From positions 434,001 to 498,000 of the forward strand of contig NZ_BMJI01000001.1 in assembly GCF_014643255.1 (NCBI RefSeq): 64,000 nucleotides of DNA, written 5' to 3'. Under the pieces are notes generated by a model. It was not told the DNA's origin. It saw only the letters and a list, made by a program, of their open reading frames with translations, and ran no database searches. The translations under genes were made by a program, and so were the position numbers. The DNA comes from Tersicoccus solisilvae (GTDB taxonomy: Bacteria > Actinomycetota > Actinomycetes > Actinomycetales > Micrococcaceae). Positions 55,599 through 63,678 of the stretch are shown here, in pieces (the first letter of the stretch is position 1; each line of letters opens with the position of its first letter).

Positions 55599-58358
55599 GT
55601 GCCCGCAAAGGCCCGCCAGCAGACCGGCAAGAAGCTCGTGATCGTCGAGTCGCCGGCCAAGGGGAAGACCATCGCCTCCTACCTCGGCCCGGGGTTCGAG
55701 GTCGAGGCCTCGATGGGCCACATCCGTGACCTGCCGCAGCCGTCCGAGCTGCCCGACGCCCTGAAGAAGTCCTCCGTCGGTAAGTTCGCCGTCGACCTGG
55801 ACAAGGACTTCGAGCCCTACTACGTCATCACGCCGGACAAGAAGAAGAAGGTCAGCGAGCTCAAGGCCGCGCTCAAGGACGCCGACGAGCTCTACCTCGC
55901 CACCGACGGTGACCGCGAGGGCGAGGCCATCGCGTGGCACCTGCTCGAGGTGCTCAAGCCCAAGGTGCCCGTGCACCGCCTCACCTTCCCGGAGATCACC
56001 CGCGAGGCCATCCAGCGCGCCCTGGGCAACATGCGCGACGTCGACATCGCCCTCGTCGACGCGCAGGAGACCCGTCGCGTCCTCGACCGGCTCTACGGGT
56101 ACGAGATCTCCCCGGTGCTGTGGCGGAAGGTCGCCCGCGGCCTGTCCGCCGGCCGCGTCCAGTCCGTCGCGACCCGGCTCGTCGTCGAGCGGGAACGCGA
56201 GCGGATGGCGTTCGTCGCCGCCGGCTACTGGGACCTGACCGGCACGTTCGCGGTGCCCGAGGAGGAGCGCGGTGACGCGGCCGCGCCCGCCTTCACCGCC
56301 CGGCTGGCAAGCCTCGACGGCGCCCGCGTGGCCACCGGCCGCGACTTCGACGACGCCGGTCAGCTGAAGAACCGGCAGGCCGTCCAGCTCGACGAGCAGG
56401 CCGCCCACGGCCTCGTCGCCGCCCTCGAGCACGCCGACTTCGCCGTCCGCGCCGTCGAGACCAAGCCCTACACCCGCCGCCCGGCCGCCCCGTTCACCAC
56501 GTCGACGCTGCAGCAGGAGGCGGCCCGCAAGCTGCGGTTCTCCTCGCGCAGCACCATGCAGGTGGCGCAGCGGCTGTACGAGAACGGCTACATCACCTAT
56601 ATGCGAACCGACTCGCCGGCCCTGTCCGACGAGGCGATCAACGCGGCCCGCCGCCAGGCCGCGGACCTCTACGGACCCGAGTACGTGCCGGACTCCCGCC
56701 GCGTCTACAAGGGCGGCGACAAGAACGCCCAGGAGGCCCACGAGGCGATCCGGCCCGCCGGCGACGCCTTCCGCACCCCCGCCCAGGTGGCGGGGCAGCT
56801 GAGCAAGGACGAGTTCCGGCTCTACGAGCTGATCTGGAAGCGGACCGTGGCCTCGCAGATGGCCGACGCCAAGGGCTCGACCGCGACCATCCGGGTGGGC
56901 GCGACCACCGCCGACGGGCGGGACGCCGAGTTCTCCGCGTCCGGCACGGTGATCACCTTCCGGGGTTTCCTCGCCGCCTACGAGGAGGGCACCGACGAGG
57001 CGCGGGGCGACGACGCCCGCGGCGACGACGCGAAGGCCGGCGAGGCGCGGCTGCCGGACGTGCGCGAGGGTGATGCCCTGACCGCGGACGACCTGGCCGC
57101 CCACGGGCACGAGACCTCCCCGCCGCCGCGGTACACCGAGGCGTCCCTGGTCAAGGCGCTCGAGGAGGCCGGCATCGGCCGCCCGTCCACCTACGCGGCG
57201 ACCATCTCGACGATCATGGATCGCGGCTACGTCCGCAACCGGGGCTCCGCCCTGGTGCCCAGCTGGGTCGCCTTCTCCGTGGTGCGGCTGCTCGAGCAGC
57301 ACTTCCACGACTACGTCGACTACGACTTCACGGCGCAGATGGAGGAGGATCTCGACCGGATCGCGCGCGGCGAGCAGGCACGCGCCGACTGGCTGCGCGA
57401 CTTCTACTACGGCGACGGCGAGGACTCCGGCCTGAACTCCATCGTCGAGAACCTCGGCGACATCGACGCCCGCGAGATCAACTCCCTGCCGGTCACCGAC
57501 GACATCGTGCTGCGGGTCGGCAAGTTCGGCCCGTACCTGGAGCGGGCCGCGGCGCCCGACGCCCCCGAGGGCACCGAGCCGGAGCGCGCCAACGTGCCCG
57601 AGGATCTGGCCCCGGACGAGCTGACCCCCGCGAAGGCGGAGGAGCTGATGGCCACCGCCGGGCCCGAGGAGATCGAACTCGGCGTCGACCCGGCGACCGG
57701 GCACACCATCGTGGCGAAGAACGGCCGGTACGGCGCGTACGTCACCGAGATCGTGCCCGAGCCGTCGGTGGAGGACCAGCCCGTCGAGTACTACAAGAAC
57801 GGCAAGCCGAAGCCCCCGAAAAAGCCGGTGAAGCAGAAGGCGCGAACCGGGTCGCTGCTCTCCTCGATGAGCCTGCAGACGGTGACCCTCGAGGACGCCC
57901 TGAAGCTGCTCAGCCTGCCGCGCGTCGTCGGCACGGATCCCGACGGCGTCGAGATCACCGCCCAGAACGGGCGGTTCGGCCCGTACCTGAAGAAGGGCAC
58001 CGACAGCCGTTCCCTCACCAGCGAGGAACAGCTGTTCACCGTCACCCTCGACGAGGCGTTGAAGATCTACGCCGAGCCGAAGCAGCGGGGCCGCGCCGCG
58101 GCGAAGCCCCCGCTGAAGGAACTGGGCACCGACCCGGTGTCGGAGAAGCCGATCACGGTCAAGGAGGGCCGGTTCGGGCCGTACATCACCGACGGCGCCA
58201 CCAACATCACCGTCCCACGCAGCGACTCGATCGAGGAGCTGACGCACGAGCGGGCGGTGGAGCTGCTGGCGGAGAAGCGCGCCAAGGGACCGGCGAAGCG
58301 CCCGGCCCGCCGCACCGGCGGCAAGGCGCCGGCCGGTCGCAGCCGCAGCAGGGTCTGA
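55599..58358 (+). CDS. topA: DNA topoisomerase I
   Basis: 919 residues. I prefer GTG 55599 over ATG 55548 because the -10 box at 55539 would start the mRNA after that ATG, and the family start is AKARQQTGKKLVIVESPAKG. TOPRIM residues Glu17 and D103-x-D105-x-E107; active-site Tyr334 (GYITYMRTDSP). A C-terminal series of four TopoI-C (NGRFGPYLK-type) repeats and a basic tail (EKRAKGPAKRPARRTGGK) replace zinc fingers, as in mycobacteria. An acidic insert near residue 470 (GDDARGDDA). Relaxes negative supercoils. Confidence 0.97.
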   Translation: MPAKARQQTGKKLVIVESPAKGKTIASYLGPGFEVEASMGHIRDLPQPSELPDALKKSSVGKFAVDLDKDFEPYYVITPDKKKKVSELKAALKDADELYLATDGDREGEAIAWHLLEVLKPKVPVHRLTFPEITREAIQRALGNMRDVDIALVDAQETRRVLDRLYGYEISPVLWRKVARGLSAGRVQSVATRLVVERERERMAFVAAGYWDLTGTFAVPEEERGDAAAPAFTARLASLDGARVATGRDFDDAGQLKNRQAVQLDEQAAHGLVAALEHADFAVRAVETKPYTRRPAAPFTTSTLQQEAARKLRFSSRSTMQVAQRLYENGYITYMRTDSPALSDEAINAARRQAADLYGPEYVPDSRRVYKGGDKNAQEAHEAIRPAGDAFRTPAQVAGQLSKDEFRLYELIWKRTVASQMADAKGSTATIRVGATTADGRDAEFSASGTVITFRGFLAAYEEGTDEARGDDARGDDAKAGEARLPDVREGDALTADDLAAHGHETSPPPRYTEASLVKALEEAGIGRPSTYAATISTIMDRGYVRNRGSALVPSWVAFSVVRLLEQHFHDYVDYDFTAQMEEDLDRIARGEQARADWLRDFYYGDGEDSGLNSIVENLGDIDAREINSLPVTDDIVLRVGKFGPYLERAAAPDAPEGTEPERANVPEDLAPDELTPAKAEELMATAGPEEIELGVDPATGHTIVAKNGRYGAYVTEIVPEPSVEDQPVEYYKNGKPKPPKKPVKQKARTGSLLSSMSLQTVTLEDALKLLSLPRVVGTDPDGVEITAQNGRFGPYLKKGTDSRSLTSEEQLFTVTLDEALKIYAEPKQRGRAAAKPPLKELGTDPVSEKPITVKEGRFGPYITDGATNITVPRSDSIEELTHERAVELLAEKRAKGPAKRPARRTGGKAPAGRSRSRV

Positions 58359-58401
58359 CCCACTCCGCGGGACCGCCGCGGACAATCGACAGGAGGTGGC
58401 C

Positions 58402-59424
58402 ATGCGCCTGGGCGTCCTGGACATCGGCTCCAACACCGTCCACCTGCTGCTGGTCGATGCCTACGCGGGCGCCCAGCCGGCGGCCTACGCCTCCCACAAG
58501 CGCCCCCTCGCGCTGGTGCGGCACCTCGACGAGGCCGGCCGCATCACCCCCGAGGGGCAGCAGCAGTTGATCGGCTTCATCCGGGAGGCGCACGACGTCG
58601 CCCTCGCCCACGGTGCCGAGGACCTGCTCGCGTTCGCCACCTCGGCCATCCGGGAGGCTCCGAACGGGCAGGAGGTGCTCGACGCCGTCGCGGAGCGGAC
58701 CGCGGTGACGCTGATGGAGCTGCCGGGGGACCGGGAGGCCGCGGTGACGTTCTTCGCCACCCGCCGCTGGTTCGGCTGGGGCGCGGGCACCATCCTCAAT
58801 CTCGACATCGGCGGCGGTTCGTTCGAGATGGCGATGGGTGACGACGAGCTGCCCGCCCGGAACGTCTCGGTGCCGCTGGGGGCGGGCCGACTCACCCGCG
58901 ACTGGTTGCCGGACGACCCGCCGAGCGCGGCGAGCGTCAAGGCCCTGCGTTCGCACATCAAGGCGACCCTCAAGCCCGAGGTCGCGTCGTTCGCCGACCT
59001 CGGCCGGCCCACCCTCGTCGCCGGGACGTCCAAGACCTTCCGCTCCCTGGCCCGGATCGCCGGGGCGGCGCCCAGTGGGGCCGGGCCCTACGTCAAGCGC
59101 ACGCTCGATCGGCACGACCTGTCCCTGTGGGCGCAACGAATGTCCGCGATGTCCGCCGCGGACCGGGTGAACCTGCCCGGCGTCTCCGCGCTGCGGGCGC
59201 GGCAGGTGCTGGCCGGGGCGCTGGTGGCCGAGGCCGCGATGCTCGCATTCGACGTCGAGCGGCTGGAGATCTGCCCGTGGGCGCTGCGCGAGGGGCTCAT
59301 CCTGCGCCGGCTCGATCAGCTCGTGATCACCGGGGCCGCGCCGTCCGAGTGGCGGGACGAGAACCAGCGCCGCCTGCCCACGGAGCTGCGCCGTCCCACC
59401 GCCACCGCGGAGTCGACCGCGTGA
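58402..59424 (+). CDS. Ppx/GppA family exopolyphosphatase
   Basis: 340 residues; ATG 58402 chosen because AGGAGG (58391-58396) lies 5 bases upstream and would overlap a GTG start at 58396. ASKHA fold: LGVLDIGSNTVHLLLVD phosphate-1 motif, LLAFATSAIREAPN, NLDIGGGSFEMAMG phosphate-2 motif and VAGTSKTFRSLARI. Hydrolyses polyphosphate or pppGpp; like Rv0496 it is the short single-module type. Stop/start overlap (GTGA) with the next gene, in the order Rv0496-Rv0498-proC. Confidence 0.92.
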   Translation: MRLGVLDIGSNTVHLLLVDAYAGAQPAAYASHKRPLALVRHLDEAGRITPEGQQQLIGFIREAHDVALAHGAEDLLAFATSAIREAPNGQEVLDAVAERTAVTLMELPGDREAAVTFFATRRWFGWGAGTILNLDIGGGSFEMAMGDDELPARNVSVPLGAGRLTRDWLPDDPPSAASVKALRSHIKATLKPEVASFADLGRPTLVAGTSKTFRSLARIAGAAPSGAGPYVKRTLDRHDLSLWAQRMSAMSAADRVNLPGVSALRARQVLAGALVAEAAMLAFDVERLEICPWALREGLILRRLDQLVITGAAPSEWRDENQRRLPTELRRPTATAESTA

Positions 59425-60245
59425 GCGGGCCCGGGGACATCCCCGTCGGGCTGTCGACCTCCTCGGTGTACCCCCTGACGGTCGTCGACACCTTCGCCAT
59501 GGCCCACGACGTGGGCTACGACGGGGTGGAGGTGATGGTCACCAACAACTCCGTCAGCCGCGACCCCTCCCGGCTGCGGGACCTGCGCGATCACTACCAG
59601 TTGCCGATCCTCTCCGTGCACGCCCCGACGCTGCTGCTCACCCAGCAGGTGTGGGGGACGGCCTGGACGAAGGTCGAGCTCAGCTGCGCCATGGCCGCGG
59701 AGGTGGGCGCGCCCACCGTCGTCGTGCATCCGCCGTTCCGCTGGCAGACCGGTTACGCGGACCACTTCGCCACCGGTATCCGCCGGATCATGGCGGACTA
59801 CGGGGTGACGATCGCGGTGGAGAACATGTACCCGTGGCGGGTGCGGGGCCGGGACCGGCGCGCGTACCTGCCGCACTGGGATCCGGTGCCGCTCGAGTAC
59901 GAGCACGTCACCTGGGACTTCTCGCACGCCGCGTGCGCCGGTTCACACAGTCTTCGATCCGTGCAGGAGCTGGGCTCACGGCTGCGGCACGTGCACCTGA
60001 CCGACGGGTCCGGCGCCCAGAACCGCGACGAGCACCTGCTGCCGGGGGAGGGGAATCAGGACCCGGCCGCCGTGCTCCGGCACCTGGCGGCGACGGCGTG
60101 GGACGGCACGGTCATCGCCGAGGTCTCGACCCGGAAAGCGAAAGGTGCCGGCGAGCGGGAACAGCTGCTGGGAGACACGCTGTCCTTCGCTCGCCGGCAC
60201 CTGGATCGGGCGGGGCAGCCCGACCCTTCATCACTCGCACCTTGA
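59421..60245 (+). CDS. Sugar phosphate isomerase/epimerase-like TIM-barrel protein
   Basis: 274 residues, GTG start on the preceding stop. An AP-endonuclease-2/xylose isomerase-type barrel: VGLSTSSVYPL, GYDGVEVMVTNN, LPILSVHAPTLLL, PTVVVHPPFRWQ, VTIAVENMYPWRVRG, VTWDFSHAACAGSH, LRHVHLTDGSG and DEHLLPGEG, with metal-binding His/Glu/Asp at the usual strand ends. Substrate unknown; homologue of Rv0498. The last codons lie in a duplicated 15-bp element. Confidence 0.88.
   Translation: MSGPGDIPVGLSTSSVYPLTVVDTFAMAHDVGYDGVEVMVTNNSVSRDPSRLRDLRDHYQLPILSVHAPTLLLTQQVWGTAWTKVELSCAMAAEVGAPTVVVHPPFRWQTGYADHFATGIRRIMADYGVTIAVENMYPWRVRGRDRRAYLPHWDPVPLEYEHVTWDFSHAACAGSHSLRSVQELGSRLRHVHLTDGSGAQNRDEHLLPGEGNQDPAAVLRHLAATAWDGTVIAEVSTRKAKGAGEREQLLGDTLSFARRHLDRAGQPDPSSLAP
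60228..60242. repeat. Duplicated element, copy 1
   Basis: TCATCACTCGCACCT; the second copy is 206 bases downstream. Both are followed by a looser match containing TGAGG and C(T/C)TAGGA. This copy encodes the last residues of the isomerase. Confidence 0.8.
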
Positions 60246-60362
60246 GGAGGTGCCTCCACTCTAGGAAAGGGTGGTGAACGCACGCTCGGTGCGGTCTGGG
60301 CATTCACTGGACGCCGTCACCCGTCGGGCGCCACCGTCGGGGACGGGTCGTCCATCACGGAA

Positions 60363-60408
60363 GAGGGCCGGTGATCCGGCCGCCGCAGCGTCCGGGCCAC
60401 CGGCCCTC
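60363..60408 (+). terminator. Hairpin downstream of the isomerase gene
   Basis: 11-bp perfect arms with a GC-rich 24-base loop that can itself pair, followed by a 7-bp hairpin at 60411-60430. Likely terminator of the Ppx/isomerase unit. Confidence 0.45.
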
Positions 60409-60433
60409 GAACCGGATCGGGCAATCCGGTCCA

Positions 60434-60448
60434 TCATCACTCGCACCT
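60434..60448. repeat. Duplicated element, copy 2
   Basis: TCATCACTCGCACCT again, here non-coding, just left of the inverted repeat. Confidence 0.8.
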
Positions 60449-60528
60449 CCATGAGGTACTGACGAGCCTAGGAGGCGAACGTGTGACGGCGCCGTGCGGG
60501 CGCTGAGAAGATGCTGGCAACCGCGCTC

Positions 60529-60599
60529 GCCAGCTCGTCAATAGATGTCGACGCAAGCGGTTGCGTGGGCCGGGATGGAACATCTATTGACGAGCTGGC
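60529..60599. repeat. Perfect 20-bp inverted repeat upstream of proC
   Basis: Arms 60529-60548 and 60580-60599 are exact reverse complements around a 31-base loop that contains its own 5-bp hairpin (CGCAA/TTGCG). The arms are AT-richer than the surroundings and include TTGACG. It ends 27 bases before proC. Confidence 0.9.
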
Positions 60600-60626
60600 G
60601 GTGGGTGGGCTGGCACAATCGGCAGC

Positions 60627-61499
60627 ATGACTGATGCTCCCCGTACCTCCGTCCCGTCCGTGTCCGACGCCCGCGTCGCCTTCATCGGCACCGGGTCGAT
60701 GAACGGGTCGATTCTGGCCGGCGTGCTCGCCTCGGGGAAGGCCCCCGCGACCGTCGTCGCCACCGTCCGGCGCCCCGAGCGCGCGGCGGCCCTGCGGCAG
60801 ACGCACGGGATCACGGTGCTCGCGTCGGCGGAGGACGAGAGTGCCAACGCGCGCGCGGTCGAGGGGGCGGACGTCGTCGTGCTCGGCGTCAAGCCGGTCG
60901 GCATCGAGGCCATGGCCCGCGAGATCGCCGGCTCGCTCAGCCCGGCCGCCGTCGTGGTCAGCGTCGCGGCCGCGGTGACGAACGCGATGATCGAGGCCGC
61001 CCTGCCGGCCGGCCAGGCGGTCGTGCGGGTGATGCCGAACACGCCGTCACGCGTCCGGCGCGGGGTGCTCGCCGCGTCACCCGGGCGGGCGGCGACGCCG
61101 GAGCAGGCGGCACTGGTCGAGGGCGTCCTGGCCGGCTCGGGCGTGGTCGTGACCGTTCCGGAGGAGCAGCAGGACGCCGTCTCGGCCATCAGCGGTTCCG
61201 GTCCGGCCTACGTCTTCTACCTGGCCGAGGCGATGACCGATGCGGGGGTGGCGCTCGGCCTGGGCCGGGATCTCGCCGCCCGGCTGGCCGAGGAGACCGT
61301 GTCCGGCGCGGGTGAACTACTGCGCACGTCCGACGACGACGCCGCGACGCTGCGCCGCGGCGTCACCAGCCCCCATGGCACCACGGAGCAGGCCATCGCC
61401 ACCTTCGACCGGGAGGGGTTGCGCGACATCGTCGCCCACGGCACCGCCAACGCGGCCGCCCGGGCCGCGGAGATCACCAAGGAACTCTCCGGCAACTGA
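60627..61499 (+). CDS. proC: Pyrroline-5-carboxylate reductase
   Basis: 290 residues. Last step of proline synthesis, NAD(P)H-dependent. N-terminal Rossmann motif VAFIGTGSMNGSILAGVL (about 17-34), VVVLGVKPVGIEAMAREI, VVRVMPNTPSRVRRGV, and the substrate/dimer region SAISGSGPAYVFYLAEAMTDAGVALGL, then SPHGTTEQAIATFD. Slightly long N-terminus. The stop is 34 bases from the convergent ktrA gene. Confidence 0.97.
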   Translation: MTDAPRTSVPSVSDARVAFIGTGSMNGSILAGVLASGKAPATVVATVRRPERAAALRQTHGITVLASAEDESANARAVEGADVVVLGVKPVGIEAMAREIAGSLSPAAVVVSVAAAVTNAMIEAALPAGQAVVRVMPNTPSRVRRGVLAASPGRAATPEQAALVEGVLAGSGVVVTVPEEQQDAVSAISGSGPAYVFYLAEAMTDAGVALGLGRDLAARLAEETVSGAGELLRTSDDDAATLRRGVTSPHGTTEQAIATFDREGLRDIVAHGTANAAARAAEITKELSGN

Positions 61500-61533
61500 G
61501 TGGCGCGCGCTGCCCGTCCGGGCTCCGGCGCGC

Positions 61534-62202
61534 CTACGGCCGGGCGGCGAACCGCTCGATCAGGTCCACGTGGCCCGAGACGATGAGCAGGTCCCGGCTC
61601 GAGACCTTCGTGTCCCCCGTCGCGTAGGTGAAGTCCTCGCCGGGGGACTTCACGCCGACGATCGTCACCCCGTACTTCTTCCGCACGGACGCCTCGCGGA
61701 TGGTGAAGCCCTGGGTCTCCCGCGGCGGGCGCATCTTGACGATGGCGAAGTCGTCGTCGAACTCGATGTAGTCCAGCAGCCGGCCCGAGACCAGGTGCGC
61801 CGCCCGGCGTCCCGCGTCCGCCTCCGGGTAGATCACGTGGTTGGCGCCGATCCGGGACAGGATCTTGCCGTGCGCCGGGGTGATCGCCTTGACCCACAGG
61901 TGCTCGACGCCGAGGTCCACGAGGTTGACCGTGATCAGCACCGACGACTCGATCGACGTGCCCACGCCCACCACGGCGGAGTTGAACTCCTGGGCGCCGA
62001 GCTGCCGGAGCGCGTCGATGTCGGTGGCGTCGGCGTCCACGACGTGCGTGAGGGTACCGGCCCACTTCTGCACGAGCACCGGATCGCGCTCGATGGCGAG
62101 CACCTCCCGGCCCTGCTTGACGAGCTGGTCGGCGGTCGCCGAGCCGAACCGGCCGAGGCCGATGACGAGCACCGGCTGGTTGTGTGCGGGGCGGTCAGCC
62201 AA
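61534..62202 (-). CDS. KtrA/TrkA family K+ uptake regulatory protein
   Basis: 222 residues: RCK N-domain with VLVIGLGRFGSATADQLVKQGREVLAIERD (dinucleotide-binding GxGxxG and acidic end of beta-2) and VVGVGTSIESSVLI, then an RCK-C domain from about 140. It gates the membrane subunit in response to ATP/ADP or NAD(H), and c-di-AMP commonly binds the RCK-C part. Overlaps the 3' end of the membrane subunit gene by 8 bases. Confidence 0.93.
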   Translation of the reverse strand: MADRPAHNQPVLVIGLGRFGSATADQLVKQGREVLAIERDPVLVQKWAGTLTHVVDADATDIDALRQLGAQEFNSAVVGVGTSIESSVLITVNLVDLGVEHLWVKAITPAHGKILSRIGANHVIYPEADAGRRAAHLVSGRLLDYIEFDDDFAIVKMRPPRETQGFTIREASVRKKYGVTIVGVKSPGEDFTYATGDTKVSSRDLLIVSGHVDLIERFAARP

Positions 62203-63613
62203 GGATCGGCCTCTCTTCGGGGAAGTGGTAGAGGGTGCGGCGCTGGCGCAGGGCGAGCGCGGTCGAGACGGTGATCGGCCCCATTCGGCCGAGGAACATG
62301 AGCACGGACAGCACGTCCTTGCCCACCGGGGGCAGCTCCACGGACAGGCCGTTGCTCAAGCCGACGGTGGCGAACGCCGAGATGACCTCGAACAGCACGC
62401 GATCCAGGGGCTGCCGGCTGATCTGAAGCAGGACCGCGGTCGCGACCATCACCATGGTGGCGCTGATGGCGATCACCGCCATCGCCACCCGCATGACCGA
62501 CGGCGGGATGGTCCGGCCGTGGCTGCGCACGTCGGCGTCGCCCCGGGCCTCGGCCACGATGGCGAGCACGACGACGGCGATCGTGGTGACCTTGATACCG
62601 CCCGCGGTCGACGCCGAGCCGCCGCCGGCGAACATGAGTGCGTCCGTGACCAGCACGGACGTCTGATCCAGGTGGTTCATGTCGACGAGATTGAACCCGC
62701 CCGACCGCATCATCACCGACGCGAAGACGGCGTGCAGGATCTTGTCCGGGGTGCTCATCGAGCCGATCGTGGCGGGGTTGGACCACTCGAACGCGCCCCA
62801 CGCGACGGACCCGAGCACGAGCAGGACGAGCGACACCTCGATGGTCAGCTTCGCGTGCAGCGTCCAGGCGCGGAACCGGGCCCGGGTGAACAACAGCACC
62901 ATGATCACGGGGAACCCGAGCGAGCCGATGAACACCCCCGCCATCAGGGGCAGCAGGATCCACGGGTCCTCGCCGTACGGGACGATCCCGTCGCTGTGTG
63001 GCGTGAAACCGGCGTTGTTGAACGCGGAGATCGCGTAGAACACGGCGTGCCACACCGCCTGGCCGAGGGGCTCGCCCAGCAACATGAACCGGGGGGTGAG
63101 TACGACGGCGATCGCGAACTCGATGGCGACCGACGTCGTCACCACGATCCGCAGCAGGGCGCCCACCTCGCCGAGGCGGCCGATGTTCATCTCCTCGAGC
63201 GCGATCAGCTTGCCCCGCACGCCGAGCCGCCGGCTGACCGCCATCGCCAGGATCGAGGCGAGGGTGAGCACCCCCAGGCCACCGATCTGGATCGCCAGCA
63301 GGATCACCACCTGGCCGAAGGCGGACCAGTGGGTGGCGGTGGAGACGACCGTCAGGCCCGTCACGCACACGGCGGAGACGGCGGTGAAGAGCGCGTCGTG
63401 CAGCGGGGTGACGTCGCCGCTGCGGGTGGCCCACGGCAGGGACAGCAACCCGGTGAACACGAGCACGATGCACGCGAAGGTGATCAGCGCGAGCCGGGCC
63501 GGGGAGCTGCCCGCGAGGCGGTCGATGAAGTCGCGCGCCACCGACAGCAGCCAGAACGGGCTGCGTTCGGTGTCCCCCGTCCACGGGGTGCGGGTGGTGC
63601 TCATCGCCTCCAT
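62195..63613 (-). CDS. KtrB/TrkH family potassium transporter
   Basis: 472 residues from ATG 63613 (ATG 63604, directly after GGAGG, is an alternative). Four M1-P-M2 units with selectivity-filter glycines in SAVCVTGL, SAFNNAGF, MMRSGGFN and SAFATVGLS, the third followed by AGGGSASTAGGIKV, the intramembrane loop. K+ uptake driven by Na+ or H+. Operon with ktrA. Short 65-bp divergent gap to the acuC-type gene. Confidence 0.93.
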   Translation of the reverse strand: MEAMSTTRTPWTGDTERSPFWLLSVARDFIDRLAGSSPARLALITFACIVLVFTGLLSLPWATRSGDVTPLHDALFTAVSAVCVTGLTVVSTATHWSAFGQVVILLAIQIGGLGVLTLASILAMAVSRRLGVRGKLIALEEMNIGRLGEVGALLRIVVTTSVAIEFAIAVVLTPRFMLLGEPLGQAVWHAVFYAISAFNNAGFTPHSDGIVPYGEDPWILLPLMAGVFIGSLGFPVIMVLLFTRARFRAWTLHAKLTIEVSLVLLVLGSVAWGAFEWSNPATIGSMSTPDKILHAVFASVMMRSGGFNLVDMNHLDQTSVLVTDALMFAGGGSASTAGGIKVTTIAVVVLAIVAEARGDADVRSHGRTIPPSVMRVAMAVIAISATMVMVATAVLLQISRQPLDRVLFEVISAFATVGLSNGLSVELPPVGKDVLSVLMFLGRMGPITVSTALALRQRRTLYHFPEERPILG

Positions 63614-63665
63614 TGTCCACGCTCGCGCGCCCGCGGCGCGGTGCGGCGCCCGCCCGGTCGGAACG

Positions 63666-63671
63666 TAGGGT
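63666..63671 (+). promoter_or_regulatory. -10 box of leaderless acuC-type gene
   Basis: TAGGGT, 7 bases before GTG 63679. Confidence 0.6.
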
Positions 63672-63678
63672 AGGGACG

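Larger units (their letters stand above)
60246..60626. other. 381-bp gap before proC with hairpins and repeats
   Basis: No supported gene. A 63-codon frame from GTG 60271 has a possible ribosome site (AGGAAAGG) but no homology I recognise. The gap contains hairpin arms 60363-60373/60398-60408, a smaller hairpin 60411-60430, the second copy of the duplicated element and the 20-bp inverted repeat 60529-60599. Confidence 0.6.

Noticed and set aside
60271-60462. 63-codon frame in the proC gap
   Set aside because: It spans two hairpins, has no recognised homology and a ribosome site at poor spacing. Kept only as a note in the gap entry.
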